Shown here: positions 25,481 to 34,937 of the stretch, one piece after another
Layout: each line of letters starts with the position of its first letter
Position numbering within the stretch: the first letter of the stretch is position 1
Assembly: GCF_026343955.1 (NCBI RefSeq)
Contig: NZ_JAPKNI010000006.1
Span: 1-64,000 of the forward strand
Direction: 5' to 3'
DNA from: Kaistia defluvii
GTDB lineage: Bacteria > Pseudomonadota > Alphaproteobacteria > Rhizobiales > Kaistiaceae
DNA: 64,000 nucleotides
Position numbers and translations under genes: made by a program
Notes under the pieces: generated by a model
Databases searched by the model: none
Told to the model about the DNA's origin: nothing
The model's input: only the letters and a program-made list of their open reading frames with translations

Positions 25481-25584
25481 CGGGTGTCCATCGCGGCGGC
25501 GAGGCATACGAGCCGTCTCCGCCAGCCATCTTCCGCGCCGGGCGCCCCGGTTGCCCGCGCGCCAAACGACAGACGGAATCCAGC

Positions 25585-26880
25585 GTGCTCCGACAAAGAC
25601 GATTTATGCGCCGACCCCGCCGGCTTTGGCTCTCGACCACGATCTGGCGGCGCCGCCTCGTGTTCTGGCTGGGCGCGTTGGCGACGGGCCTGGTCAGCGT
25701 CGCCTTCGCCTACAGCGCCGACTGGAGCCAGTCGCTGTTTCATCGACTGGCCGGATTGGGCTGGTGGGTGCCGCTGGTCCTGACGCCACTGGGGTTTCTG
25801 GTCTGCGCGCATCTGGCCCGCACCGTCTTCCCGGGGTCGCAGGGCAGCGGCATTCCGCAGGCGATTGCCGCCCGGCAACTGACCGATCCCGCCGCGCGGG
25901 ACAAGCTGCTGTCGCCGCGTGTCGCCCTCGGCAAGATCATGCTGACGCTGGTCGGCATCGCTTCGGGTGGCTCGATCGGCCGCGAGGGGCCGACGGTGCA
26001 GATCGGCGCCTCGATCATGCTGAAGGCGGGCGAGATCGGCCGGATGGGGCGTGAGAGCGGCCTGATCCTCGCCGGCTCGGCGGCCGGTATCTCGGCGGCG
26101 TTCAATACGCCGCTTGCCGGCATCGTCTTCGCGATCGAGGAGATGAGCCGCTCCTTCGAACTGCGAACCAGCGGCCTCGTCATTTCCGCCGTCATCATCG
26201 GCGGTCTCGTTTCGCTCGGCCTTGTCGGCAACTACAGCTATTTCGGCTCGACCTCGGAAGTCGTCGTTGGCGCGCAGGGCTGGTTTCTCGTCGTCGCCTG
26301 CGGCGTCATCGGCGGCACGGCCGGCGCGCTGTTCTCCGGTCTCATGCTTCAGGGCACGCTGGCCCTGCGGCGATGGACCTCGGCCATGCCCGTCTGGCGG
26401 ACGCTGCTGGTCGCCGTGCTTTGCGGGCTCGGTGTCGCGCTCATCGGCATCGCCACGGGGGGCATCAGCTTCGGCACCGGCTACGAGCAGGCGAAGATCG
26501 CCGTCGAGGGCGGCGTGCTGCCATGGTACTTTGCGCCGGCCAAGCTGGCCTCGACGCTGCTATCCTCGCTGTCGGGCATTCCGGGGGGCATTTTCGCGCC
26601 GTCGCTGGCGGTTGGAACCGGCATTGGCAGCCTGATCGGAGCCGCCTTCGGCGGAAGCGCCGGCATCGCCGCGCTGCTGGGCATGGCGGGATATTTCGCC
26701 GGCGTCGTTCAGGCCCCGATCACGGCCTTCGTCATCATCCTGGAAATGACCGGCGATACCTCGAACGTCATCCCGGTGATGTGCGCTTCCGTGGTGGGCT
26801 ACGGCGTCTCGCGGATCCTCGCGCCGGAATCGCTCTATCACGGGCTTGCCAAGGGCATGTTGCGCGAATTGCGCCGCTGA
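25585..26880 (+). CDS. ClC family chloride channel/antiporter
   Basis: A 431-residue polytopic membrane protein with the three selectivity-filter motifs of ClC proteins: GSGIP (~90), GREGPTVQIG (~133) with the gating Glu, and GGIFAPSLAVG (~333). The gating Glu is kept; this alone does not separate channels from H+/Cl- exchangers. No C-terminal CBS domains. Start is GTG 25585 or ATG 25606; both give a short basic N terminus. Roles of bacterial ClCs include acid resistance and fluoride export, but the fluoride type has other motifs. Confidence 0.9.
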   Translation: MLRQRRFMRRPRRLWLSTTIWRRRLVFWLGALATGLVSVAFAYSADWSQSLFHRLAGLGWWVPLVLTPLGFLVCAHLARTVFPGSQGSGIPQAIAARQLTDPAARDKLLSPRVALGKIMLTLVGIASGGSIGREGPTVQIGASIMLKAGEIGRMGRESGLILAGSAAGISAAFNTPLAGIVFAIEEMSRSFELRTSGLVISAVIIGGLVSLGLVGNYSYFGSTSEVVVGAQGWFLVVACGVIGGTAGALFSGLMLQGTLALRRWTSAMPVWRTLLVAVLCGLGVALIGIATGGISFGTGYEQAKIAVEGGVLPWYFAPAKLASTLLSSLSGIPGGIFAPSLAVGTGIGSLIGAAFGGSAGIAALLGMAGYFAGVVQAPITAFVIILEMTGDTSNVIPVMCASVVGYGVSRILAPESLYHGLAKGMLRELRR

Positions 26881-26934
26881 TGCCGCCAGGCGGCAGCGGT
26901 CGACGCCGCCGCCGTAATCCGTCATAGGAGGGGC

Positions 26935-27978
26935 ATGTTTCGGCGGCCTTTTGCCGGCAGGATGAGAATGCACGAGATACTGACCGACTACCCGCTCGAC
27001 AACAGCAACAGTTTCGGCTTCCGCGCCCTGAGCCGCTATGCGGTCGAGATCCGCTCCGAGGACGATCTCGTCGCGGCGCTGGCCGATCCGCGACTGAAGG
27101 GGCTGCCGCGCCGGCTTCTGGGCGGCGGCAGCAATGTCGTGCTGAGCGCGGATTTCGAGGGCGTGACGCTGCTGATGCGCAGTCAGGGCAGTCGGCTGGT
27201 CGAGGCGCGCGAAGACGCGTGGATCGTCGAGGCGGCCGCGGGCGAGAACTGGCACGGCTTCGTCCGTTCGACTCTGGCCGGGGGTCATCCGGGGCTGGAA
27301 AACCTCGCGCTGATTCCCGGCACGGTCGGCGCCTCGCCCGTGCAGAACATCGGCGCCTACGGCATCGAGCTGGCGGACCGGTTCGACAGCCTGCGCGCCT
27401 ATGACGTCGAGTCGAAGCGCTTCGTCACCTTCGACAAGGACGCGTGCGCCTTCGCCTATCGCGACAGCATCTTCAAGCACCATCCTGGCCGCTACATCGT
27501 GACGAGCGTGCGCTTCCGCCTGCCGCGCCCGTGGCAGCCGGTACTGAGCTATCCCGACATCGCCGCGATCTTCCAGCATGGTGAGGCGGTCGAGCCCGAA
27601 GCGGTGTTCAACGAGGTCGTGGCCGTGCGCGGGCGAAAGCTTCCCGATCCGGCGGTGATCGGCAATGCCGGCAGCTTCTTCCAGAACCCGATCGTCCCGG
27701 CGGCCAGGCACAAGGCGCTCAAGGCGCACTATCCGAAGCTCGGCGGCTACCCGCAGCCGGATGGACAGATCAAGCTCTCGGCCGCCTGGCTGGTCGAGCA
27801 GAGCGGCTTCAAGGGCATCCGGCTCGGCCATGTCGGCGTCTATGACCGCCATGCCCTGATCCTGGTCAACCATGGCGGCGGCTCGGCGGCCGAGATCACC
27901 GTGCTGGCCGGGGAGATCAAGGCCGGCGTGCGCGCCAAGTTCGGCGTCGAACTGGTCGAGGAACCGGTGTTTCTCTGA
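26935..27978 (+). CDS. murB: UDP-N-acetylmuramate dehydrogenase, type I MurB
   Basis: A 347-residue FAD enzyme reducing UDP-GlcNAc-enolpyruvate to UDP-MurNAc. FAD site: LLGGGSNVVLS (~60) and GLENLALIPGTVGASPVQNIGAYG; catalytic Ser in GNAGSFFQNP (~240). The long C-terminal region (QIKLSAAWLVEQSGFKG, GVYDRHALILVNHGGG, VELVEEPVFL) is that of E. coli type I MurB. Most rhizobia carry the shorter type II murB inside the dcw cluster, so this one may be an extra or replacing copy. AGGAGG lies 5 bases before ATG 26935. Confidence 0.92.
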   Translation: MFRRPFAGRMRMHEILTDYPLDNSNSFGFRALSRYAVEIRSEDDLVAALADPRLKGLPRRLLGGGSNVVLSADFEGVTLLMRSQGSRLVEAREDAWIVEAAAGENWHGFVRSTLAGGHPGLENLALIPGTVGASPVQNIGAYGIELADRFDSLRAYDVESKRFVTFDKDACAFAYRDSIFKHHPGRYIVTSVRFRLPRPWQPVLSYPDIAAIFQHGEAVEPEAVFNEVVAVRGRKLPDPAVIGNAGSFFQNPIVPAARHKALKAHYPKLGGYPQPDGQIKLSAAWLVEQSGFKGIRLGHVGVYDRHALILVNHGGGSAAEITVLAGEIKAGVRAKFGVELVEEPVFL

Positions 27979-28058
27979 GACTTCGACGCTCGGCTGGTGT
28001 CTGCAGCAGCGCTGCCGCCTCTTCGGGGGGCTTGCGGCGACATCCGCACGCGTTCGCC

Positions 28059-28158
28059 GTCATCCTCGCGAAAGCGAGGACCCATGCAGCCGAGGCCTGA
28101 CGAGAGTGAAAGTCCCTCGATCCCGGATGAATGGATCCCGGGTCTCCGCCCGGGATGA
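28059..28158. repeat. intergenic palindromic repeat pair
   Basis: Two adjacent hairpins: TCCTCGCGAAAGCGAGGA (28064-28081) and ATCCCGGGTCTCCGCCCGGGAT (28136-28157). Both are of a kind frequently dispersed between genes in rhizobial genomes. They fill the gap between murB and the convergent pirin gene; no coding sequence is supported there. Confidence 0.6.
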
Positions 28159-28267
28159 CGCCGAGGGTGGGGGGCGATTCGCCGAAACCTGACACGCCGC
28201 TTTCCATCACCTCTCGTTCTCTCCGGAAGGGGATGAGCAGCCCTTTTTGCCGACTAGAGCGGGAAAC

Positions 28268-29197
28268 CTACGGCCCTTCAGGCAGCGGTATGAACTCGCT
28301 CTCGTCGCCAAAGACCTTGTCGAAGCGGCCGAGCTTCCAGTCGTTCTTGGCCTGCTCGATGCGGTCCTTCGACGAGGAGACGAAGTTCCACCAGATGTGG
28401 CGCGGACCGTCCATCGGCGCGCCGCCGACCAGCATAAGCCGCGTCGGCTTGCGCGCCGTCAGGCTGATCCGGTCGCCGGGGCGCAGCACGAGCAGGCGGC
28501 CGGCCTCGAACACGTCGCCGGCGATCTCGATCTCACCCTCGAAGATGTAGAGCGCGCGTTCCTCGTGCTCGGCATCGATCGGCAGGCGGCCGCCCGGCTG
28601 CAGCGCCACATCGGCATAGATCGTGTCGGAAAAGGTCTGCACCGGCGAGGTTTCGCCATAGGCGGAGCCGAGGATCAGACGCAGGTCGACGCCTTCGCCG
28701 CTGACGACGGGCAGATCGGCCTTGCCGTGATGGTGGAATTCTGGCGCGTGTTCTTCATGCTCCCTGGGCAGTGCCACCCAGGTCTGCAGGCCGCCGACCT
28801 TGCGGTCATTGGCGCGGTGGCGGAATTCCGGACTGGAGCGCTCGGAATGCGCGATGCCGCGTCCGGCCGTCATCCAGTTCACGTCGCCCGGCTGGATCGC
28901 CATTTCGACGCCGGTGGAGTCGCGGTGCACGATCTCGCCATCGAACAGATAGGTGACGGTCGCCAGCCCGATATGGGGATGCGGCCGCACGTCGAGGCCT
29001 TCGCCGGCCGGGAATTCGCCGGGCCCCATCTGGTCGAGGAAGATGAACGGCCCGACCATGCGGCGCTTCGCCGTCGGCAAGGCGCGCTTCACCGCGAAGC
29101 CGCCGATATCGACGGTGCGCGGCACGACGACGAGCTCGATGGCGTCGCTCGACGCGGCGTCGCCAAAGACCGGATCGATATCGGGCAAGCGGCTCAT
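28268..29197 (-). CDS. pirin family protein
   Basis: A 309-residue bicupin of the pirin family. The N-terminal cupin metal ligands are visible: [12 protein letters not shown] (two His) and the later GRGIAHSE (His, Glu). The C-terminal pirin domain carries [11 protein letters not shown]. Bacterial pirins include quercetin dioxygenases and regulators of central metabolism; function here is not determined. ATG 29197 ([12 protein letters not shown]). It lies 105 bases after xseB on the same strand. Confidence 0.9.
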   Translation of the reverse strand: MSRLPDIDPVFGDAASSDAIELVVVPRTVDIGGFAVKRALPTAKRRMVGPFIFLDQMGPGEFPAGEGLDVRPHPHIGLATVTYLFDGEIVHRDSTGVEMAIQPGDVNWMTAGRGIAHSERSSPEFRHRANDRKVGGLQTWVALPREHEEHAPEFHHHGKADLPVVSGEGVDLRLILGSAYGETSPVQTFSDTIYADVALQPGGRLPIDAEHEERALYIFEGEIEIAGDVFEAGRLLVLRPGDRISLTARKPTRLMLVGGAPMDGPRHIWWNFVSSSKDRIEQAKNDWKLGRFDKVFGDESEFIPLPEGP

Positions 29198-29301
29198 GGC
29201 AATCTCCTTGGCTTCGGTGGTGACCCGATAATGGAGAGGCGGAGTATGAGCCGAAAGGCGCCGTTCTGGCGACGGATTGTTCAGCGAAAGGGCCGGCCGG
29301 C

Positions 29302-29550
29302 CTATTCCACGTCGAGCGGTTCGGTGGCGGTAGCCTGGCCGTTGGCGCCGGTGCGGATCTTCTCAACCTTCGCCTCGGCCTGCTTCAGCAGCGCATCGCA
29401 GTGCTTCTTCAGGGCTTCGCCGCGCGCATAGATCGTGATCGACTCTTCGAGCGGGACGTCGCCGCGCTCGAGATGGCCGACGATGGTCTCGAGCTCGGCC
29501 AGGGCCTTCTCGAAGGAGAGGCTTTCAAGGGCGGTCTGAACGTCGGACAT
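29302..29550 (-). CDS. xseB: exodeoxyribonuclease VII small subunit
   Basis: An 82-residue XseB, the small subunit that joins several-fold with XseA to form the single-strand-specific exonuclease VII. Family pattern: [26 protein letters not shown], then [19 protein letters not shown], both helical. ATG 29550 ([11 protein letters not shown]) gives the usual length; a further upstream start is unlikely. xseA is not in the window. Confidence 0.95.
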   Translation of the reverse strand: MSDVQTALESLSFEKALAELETIVGHLERGDVPLEESITIYARGEALKKHCDALLKQAEAKVEKIRTGANGQATATEPLDVE

Positions 29551-29629
29551 GGACTGGTCTCCCGGAATTGTGCGGCGAACCTTTTCGGCCATCGGGCCGC
29601 GTGATGCAAGTCGTGCCCGGCCCGACGGG

Positions 29630-30559
29630 TCAGCCGGCGCGCATCAGCGTCTCGACATGGGCGGCGGTCGAGGCGGCGAGGGCCTTCAGGTCGTAGCCGC
29701 CTTCCAGGATGCTGACGATCCGGCCATGCGAATGACGGTTCGCGACCTCCATCAATTGCTCGGTCGCCCAGACGAAGTCCGACTCCTCCAGCTCCAGTTC
29801 GCCGAGCGGATCGCGCGAATGGGCGTCGAAGCCGGCGGAGATGAGGATCAGTTCCGGCCGGAAGGCGTCAAGGGCCGGCAGGATCACCGCCTCGAACGAA
29901 CGGCGGAAATCAGCGCCATCGGCACCGGGCGCGAGCGGCGCGTTGAAGATGTTGCCGGCGCCTGTCTCCGACGCCGCGCCGGTGCCGGGATAGAGCGGCA
30001 TCTGGTGCGTCGAGGCATAGAGCACGGACGGATCGTCCCAGAAGATCGCCTGCGTGCCGTTGCCGTGGTGCACGTCCCAGTCGACGATCGCGACGCGCTC
30101 GATGCCATGGCCGCGCTGTGCGTGGCGGGCGGCGATCGCTGCCTGATTGAAGAAGCAGAAGCCCATGGCGCGATCTGGCTCGGCATGGTGGCCGGGCGGG
30201 CGCATGGCGCAGAAGGCGTTCTTCGCGTCGCCATCCAGCACGGCGTCGACCGCCTGGCAGGCGCCGCCCACGGCGATCAGCGCCGCTTCCAGCGTCATCG
30301 GCGACATCGTCGTGTCGGCATCGACGCGGATCATGCTCTCCGAGGGGCTGTAGTGGCGCATCGCCTCGAGATGAGAGAGCGGGTGGCAGAGCAGGATCAT
30401 TTCGACATCCGCCATCCGGGCCTGTTCGCGCAGCAGCGGCGCGAAGCGGTCGTCGGAAAGCGCCGCCTCGACGGCCTGGATGCGTTCGGGCCGTTCCGGG
30501 TGGCCGAAGGGCACGAGGTGCTCGGCGAAGACCGGGTGATGGATCAGCAGCGTTGCCAT
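29630..30559 (-). CDS. histone deacetylase-like amidohydrolase
   Basis: A 309-residue class II-like HDAC/acetoin utilisation family protein. Active-site motifs are intact: [17 protein letters not shown] (~120-136), [14 protein letters not shown] (~160-173), and [13 protein letters not shown] (~248), which give the zinc ligands Asp-His-Asp. Bacterial members deacetylate polyamines or proteins. It is the start of the conserved hdac-xseB-dxs-tlyA order of rhizobia. Confidence 0.92.
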   Translation of the reverse strand: MATLLIHHPVFAEHLVPFGHPERPERIQAVEAALSDDRFAPLLREQARMADVEMILLCHPLSHLEAMRHYSPSESMIRVDADTTMSPMTLEAALIAVGGACQAVDAVLDGDAKNAFCAMRPPGHHAEPDRAMGFCFFNQAAIAARHAQRGHGIERVAIVDWDVHHGNGTQAIFWDDPSVLYASTHQMPLYPGTGAASETGAGNIFNAPLAPGADGADFRRSFEAVILPALDAFRPELILISAGFDAHSRDPLGELELEESDFVWATEQLMEVANRHSHGRIVSILEGGYDLKALAASTAAHVETLMRAG

Positions 30560-30607
30560 GGGCGTCCCAAATTCGATGTCAGAAGGGGCCCCGGATGGCG
30601 GCCCCGG

Positions 30608-31369
30608 TCACTGGTTCTTGCGCATATAGGCAACCAGCGTGTCGCGTGCGACGGGCGAACGCAGCCGATTGAGGGTCTGGGCGATTTCCTGGTCGATCCG
30701 GGTCAGCACTTCGCGCCGGTCGCCGCGCATCAGGCGACGGGTGATGCCGGCGGATTCCATCGACCGGCTGGCGAGCTTGCGGGCAATGGCGAGGGCTGCC
30801 TTCTCGACGTCGGCCGCGGGAACGATCCGGTTGACCAACCCGGCCTGGAAGGCGCGCTCGACGTCGAAGCGCTCGCCGAGCACGAGATATTCGAAGGCGC
30901 GCTGGTGCCCCATCAGGCGGGCGGCCAGCAGGGTCGAGCCGCCGCTCGGGATCAGGCCGAGTTCGACGCAGTTCGATTCGAACGCCGACCATTCGCTGGC
31001 GACCACATAGTCGCAATGCAGCAGGATGGTGGCGCCCATGCCCATGGCCAGCCCGTCGACGGCGGCGATCAGCGGCTTCTCGATGGTGGCGATGGTCTTG
31101 AGGAAGCGGGCGATGCTCTCGTCGATGCGGCCCTCATCGGCGAACTGGATCAACTCGCGAAGGTCGTTGCCGATGGAAAACACGCCTGGCGAACCGACGA
31201 TGACGAAGGCCTTGTTGCGTCCGTCCCGTTCTCCCAGCACAAGCGCGTCCGAAATCGTTGTGAGCATCTCGACGGTCAGGGCATTCTGAGTTTCCGGTCT
31301 GTCTAAGCGAATGACGGTGATCCCGCCCTTCGCCTCGATACCGATCGGCAAACTCATGCTCTCGCTCAT
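30608..31369 (-). CDS. enoyl-CoA hydratase/isomerase family protein
   Basis: A 253-residue crotonase-fold protein. The oxyanion-hole segments are VGSPGVFSIGNDLREL (~60-75) and VDGLAMGMGATILLHCD (~103-119). At the usual hydratase glutamate positions the sequence reads FESNCVELGLIPSGGS (one Glu present). It may act as hydratase or isomerase in acyl-CoA metabolism; the substrate is unknown. ATG 31369. Confidence 0.88.
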   Translation of the reverse strand: MSESMSLPIGIEAKGGITVIRLDRPETQNALTVEMLTTISDALVLGERDGRNKAFVIVGSPGVFSIGNDLRELIQFADEGRIDESIARFLKTIATIEKPLIAAVDGLAMGMGATILLHCDYVVASEWSAFESNCVELGLIPSGGSTLLAARLMGHQRAFEYLVLGERFDVERAFQAGLVNRIVPAADVEKAALAIARKLASRSMESAGITRRLMRGDRREVLTRIDQEIAQTLNRLRSPVARDTLVAYMRKNQ

Positions 31370-31561
31370 CCGGGTTCCACCTTCCCATTAGCTAGTTGGC
31401 GGAGGAGAATTGGACAGGTCCTGCCGCGAAGTAAAGCATATGTTCAAAATTGCCTACAATTGACGCGGTCACACGGGAGATCTTCCTGTCTCGGACAGGA
31501 AGGGTGGATAGGGCTTGACTGCCCGGCCGCGTCGGGCCTTTTGGCCCTTCGCTGCAAAAAA

Positions 31562-32566
31562 ATGGCTCGGGAGGCCGGATTGGCCAGGCATCATTCCTCC
31601 AACATACGTCCGGCGGATGACGATGACGCGCTGCGCGAGGCGGTCGCGGCGCTTGCGGCCGGCCAGCTTGTCGGAATGCCGACCGAAACGGTCTATGGCC
31701 TGGCGGCCGACGCCACCAATGGCGAGGCGGTCGCGCGCATCTATGCCGCCAAGGGACGCCCGAGCTTCAATCCGCTGATCGCTCACGTCGCGGACCTTGA
31801 AGCGGCGGAGCGGCTCGTCCTGTTCGATCCCATCTCGCGGCGATTGGCCGAGGCGTTCTGGCCGGGCCCCCTGACGCTGGTTCTGCCCAAGCGCGCCGAT
31901 GCCGGCGTATCCGACCTCGCCACCGCCGGGCTCGACACGCTGGCCGTGCGCATGCCCTCGCACCCGGCCGCGCATGCGCTCTTGAAGGCGTTCGGCCGGC
32001 CGGTCGCGGCGCCCAGCGCCAACCGCTCTGGCCATGTCAGCGCGACCACCGCCGCCCATGTCGCGGAAGATCTCGGATCCACTGTGGCGATCGTGCTCGA
32101 TGCCGGACCGAGCCATGTCGGCGTCGAATCGACCATCGTCGCGGCGACGCCGGCCGGACTTGCGCTGCTTCGGGCGGGCGGCTTGCCGCGCGAGGCGATC
32201 GAGGCGGTCGCCGGCATGCCGCTGACGATCGTCGACCTCACCGATCCCGAGGCGCCGACCGCGCCGGGACAGCTGGCCTCGCACTACGCGCCGGGCGCGA
32301 TGGTCCGGCTCAATGTGAAGGAAGTGTTGCCGGGGGAGGCGCTGCTCGCCTTCGGGGCCGAGCTGCCGCGCCATGCCGGCAATGCGGCCGTGACGATCAA
32401 TCTGAGCGAGCGCGGTGACCTGATCGAGGCGGCCGCGCGCCTGTTTTCGGCGCTACGTGAGCTGGACGGCAAGGCCGCGACCATCGCGGTCGCGCCGATC
32501 CCGACGACGGGCCTCGGCGAGGCGATCGTCGACCGCCTTCGCCGCGCCGCCGCGCCGCGCCCCTGA
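31562..32566 (+). CDS. L-threonylcarbamoyladenylate synthase (Sua5/YrdC type)
   Basis: A 334-residue Sua5-type enzyme that makes threonylcarbamoyl-AMP for tRNA t6A37. The N-terminal YrdC domain (~15-200) carries GMPTETVYGLAADATN, KGRPSFNPLIAHV and PVAAPSANRSGHVSAT. The C-terminal Sua5 domain follows (SPGQLASHYAPGA type). The start ATG 31562 is chosen because the 34 residues upstream do not belong to the family. Divergent from the enoyl-CoA hydratase gene. Confidence 0.93.
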   Translation: MAREAGLARHHSSNIRPADDDDALREAVAALAAGQLVGMPTETVYGLAADATNGEAVARIYAAKGRPSFNPLIAHVADLEAAERLVLFDPISRRLAEAFWPGPLTLVLPKRADAGVSDLATAGLDTLAVRMPSHPAAHALLKAFGRPVAAPSANRSGHVSATTAAHVAEDLGSTVAIVLDAGPSHVGVESTIVAATPAGLALLRAGGLPREAIEAVAGMPLTIVDLTDPEAPTAPGQLASHYAPGAMVRLNVKEVLPGEALLAFGAELPRHAGNAAVTINLSERGDLIEAAARLFSALRELDGKAATIAVAPIPTTGLGEAIVDRLRRAAAPRP

Positions 32567-32571
32567 GGCGG

Positions 32572-33561
32572 CTACCGCTCGAATTCGGGGCCGCGTGCGG
32601 AATAGGCCTTGGTCTCGCGCCAGTGCCGCATCATCGCCTCGAATTCCGGATCGATTTCCGGCGGCAGCACGATCTTGAGCGCGACGAGCAGGTCGCCATT
32701 GCCACCCACGGCGGTCGGCAGACCCTTGCCCTTCAGGCGCATCACGCGTCCGCCATCCGAATGGGCCGGAATGGTCATGGTGCCCGAGCCGGTCAGCGTC
32801 GGGACCCGTACCTTGGCGCCGAGCACCGCTTCATCCAGCGTCACCGGCAGTTCCAGGCGCAGCGCGTCGCCCTCCACCTTGAACAGCGGGTGCGGCACGA
32901 ACTCGACGGTGACGAGCGCGTCGCCGGGTTGGCCACCGGTCGGGCTCGCCCAGCCCTGGCCGCGCAGCCGGATGACCCGGCCGGGACGCGTCCCAGCGGG
33001 AATGGCGATCTCGAGCGTCCGGCCGGTCGGCAGTTCGACGCGCACCTTCTCGTCGCGCGCGATCTGCTCCAGCGTCACGCCCACGGTGGCGGTGACGTCC
33101 TCGCCGCGCGAGCGGGCCTGCGACGAGGCGCGCGCGCCGCCGCCACTGAAGCCGCCGGCCCGGCCGCCGCCAAAATTGCTGAAGCCCCCGCCGCCGCCGC
33201 CCTGGCCGGCAAAGCCGCCGAAAATATCGTTCAGGATGTCGTCGGCGCCGCCGGCCGAGGACCAGCGGAAGCTATGCGCTCCGGCGCCGGCGCCCGCGCC
33301 GCCGCGCGGATCGAACCCTTCGAAGCCCTGGAACTTCGGCTTGCCCTCGGCATCGATTTCGCCACGGTCGAACTGGGCGCGCTTTTCCTCGTCGCCGAGG
33401 ATTTCATAGGCAGAATTGATCTCCGAAAACTTCTCCTGCGCCTTGGAGTCGTCCGGATTCTGGTCGGGATGGTGTTTTTTGGCGAGACGGCGAAACGCCT
33501 TCTTCACCTCGGCCGCGGTCGCCTTCTTCTCGACGCCGAGCACCTGGTATGGATCACGCAT
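32572..33561 (-). CDS. DnaJ/CbpA-like co-chaperone
   Basis: A 329-residue type II J-protein. The J domain (1-70) contains KKHHPDQNPDD with the HPD tripeptide. It is followed by a long Gly/Phe-rich linker (~80-150, with seven consecutive Gly) and the two-barrel substrate-binding C-terminal domain. No zinc finger is present, so it is CbpA-like rather than DnaJ proper. It should stimulate DnaK. ATG 33561; convergent with sua5, 5 bases apart. Confidence 0.92.
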   Translation of the reverse strand: MRDPYQVLGVEKKATAAEVKKAFRRLAKKHHPDQNPDDSKAQEKFSEINSAYEILGDEEKRAQFDRGEIDAEGKPKFQGFEGFDPRGGAGAGAGAHSFRWSSAGGADDILNDIFGGFAGQGGGGGGFSNFGGGRAGGFSGGGARASSQARSRGEDVTATVGVTLEQIARDEKVRVELPTGRTLEIAIPAGTRPGRVIRLRGQGWASPTGGQPGDALVTVEFVPHPLFKVEGDALRLELPVTLDEAVLGAKVRVPTLTGSGTMTIPAHSDGGRVMRLKGKGLPTAVGGNGDLLVALKIVLPPEIDPEFEAMMRHWRETKAYSARGPEFER

Positions 33562-33676
33562 GGGAAACCCCCTCTAAGGGCAGGATTCGTCCCGGCCCAA
33601 AACGGCGGCACCGGAACCGTCCCCTAACATAGGGAGGCTAGGAATTGATTCCAATCGCCTCGACTCGGATTGGACT

Positions 33677-34120
33677 TTAAAGGAGCGTGCTGTCTTCGGG
33701 AACGACTTCGAAGAGCTGCCACATGCCGTCCGTGGCCCGGCAGGCATCGCCCCTGTAGCGGCGTATGCCGCGGACATCGCTGACGGTGAGTGCGAAGGCG
33801 CGGCAATTGCGGCCATCCGGCTCGACATGGGCGGCGCGGACGGGCGACAGCGTGCCGTTCGAGCCGGTGTCGGGATTGGTCCAGTCGATGACGTCGCCAT
33901 TGGCGGAGCCGGAAATGAAGGTGGAGGCCGTCAGGCGGATATGCTCCCAATCGGACGGGTCCACGGCTTCGACGACCGTGCGCTTGGCCGTCGGGACGGC
34001 CGGGGCGATCGAGCCCGTGGTGGTCATGTCGATGTCGGCTTCCGGGCCGCCCGGCGTCAGACCGCAGCCGGCCAGACCCGCGCACAGCATGATCGGTCCT
34101 ATGCGGCCAATCATTCGCAT
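33677..34120 (-). CDS. RT0821/Lpp0805-family surface lipoprotein
   Basis: A 147-residue predicted lipoprotein with lipobox LAGC (Cys 19). The mature part ends with the family pattern: NPDTGSNGTLSPV, GRNCRAFALTV, and GDACRATDGMWQLFEV. The family is known as outer surface antigens in Rickettsia and is widespread in rhizobia; function is unknown. ATG 34120 (MRMIGRIGP) chosen from the lipoprotein signal. Next to dnaJ and divergent from pdxH, as is common in this order. Confidence 0.85.
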   Translation of the reverse strand: MRMIGRIGPIMLCAGLAGCGLTPGGPEADIDMTTTGSIAPAVPTAKRTVVEAVDPSDWEHIRLTASTFISGSANGDVIDWTNPDTGSNGTLSPVRAAHVEPDGRNCRAFALTVSDVRGIRRYRGDACRATDGMWQLFEVVPEDSTLL

Positions 34121-34243
34121 TCCCGGTGGACCCCGTCTTGTCTGGCCATATGCCGTCCGGTCGATATATGTCTGTCCCGTAGCAGCACGAATGATCCTCA
34201 GCGGACGCTCTGCGGATCGCAGCATCGGAAAAGATGATTAAGG

Positions 34244-34846
34244 ATGAGTGACTTCACCGCCGCGACGGACCCGTTTGCCCTTTTCGCCACCTGGCTGAAG
34301 GAAGCGGAGGCCTCGGAAATCAACGATCCGAACGGCATGGCGCTGGCCACCGTCGACCCGGACGGGCTGCCGGATGTGCGCATGGTGCTGATGAAGGATT
34401 TCGACGAGAACGGGATCGTCTTCTACACCAACTATGGCAGCGCCAAGGGGCGCGAACTGCTGGCAACCCCCAAGGCCGCCGTGCTTTTCCATTGGAAGAG
34501 CCTGCGCCGGCAGGTGCGGGTTCGCGGCCTGGTCGAGACGGTGACCGATGCGGAGGCCGACGCTTATTTCGCGACGCGCGCCCGCCACAGCCGTCTCGGC
34601 GCCTGGGCATCGAAACAGTCGCAGCCGCTCGAATCGCGTTTTGCGTTGGAAAAGTCGGTGGCGGCGCTGGCCGCCAAATATGCGATCGGCGAAATCCCGC
34701 GCCCGCCGCATTGGTCCGGTTTCCGCATCAAGCCGATCCAGATCGAATTCTGGAAGGATGGCGCCTTCCGCCTGCACGACCGCGTCGTCTTCCGGCGCGA
34801 GGTGCCGGGCGAGGGCGAATGGCAGAGCGAGAGGCTCTATCCGTAG
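34244..34846 (+). CDS. pdxH: pyridoxamine/pyridoxine 5'-phosphate oxidase
   Basis: A 200-residue FMN enzyme completing pyridoxal phosphate synthesis. Family features: [26 protein letters not shown], the FMN-binding [27 protein letters not shown], and C-terminal [14 protein letters not shown] with RLHDR binding PLP. Full length. ATG 34244. Divergent from the surface lipoprotein gene; followed by a 13-bp palindrome. Confidence 0.95.
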   Translation: MSDFTAATDPFALFATWLKEAEASEINDPNGMALATVDPDGLPDVRMVLMKDFDENGIVFYTNYGSAKGRELLATPKAAVLFHWKSLRRQVRVRGLVETVTDAEADAYFATRARHSRLGAWASKQSQPLESRFALEKSVAALAAKYAIGEIPRPPHWSGFRIKPIQIEFWKDGAFRLHDRVVFRREVPGEGEWQSERLYP

Positions 34847-34877
34847 GCGAGGGGCCGTCTTTGAGATCGGCGCAAAT

Positions 34878-34906
34878 CTTCACCTCTCCCTGGGGGAGAG
34901 GTGAAG
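34878..34906. repeat. 13-bp perfect palindrome after pdxH
   Basis: CTTCACCTCTCCC-TGG-GGGAGAGGTGAAG. It lies between convergent pdxH and tldD and shares its CCTCTCC core with the copies at 5712-5730 and 62337-62357. There is no T-run; it is possibly a dispersed element that also works as a transcript end. Confidence 0.75.
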
Positions 34907-34937
34907 CAAGAAGGCACCATCTTTGTGAGCCGCGCCG

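Noticed and set aside
29549-31306. 585-residue plus-strand frame opposite the HDAC and enoyl-CoA hydratase genes
   Set aside because: Antisense of two genes with intact catalytic motifs.
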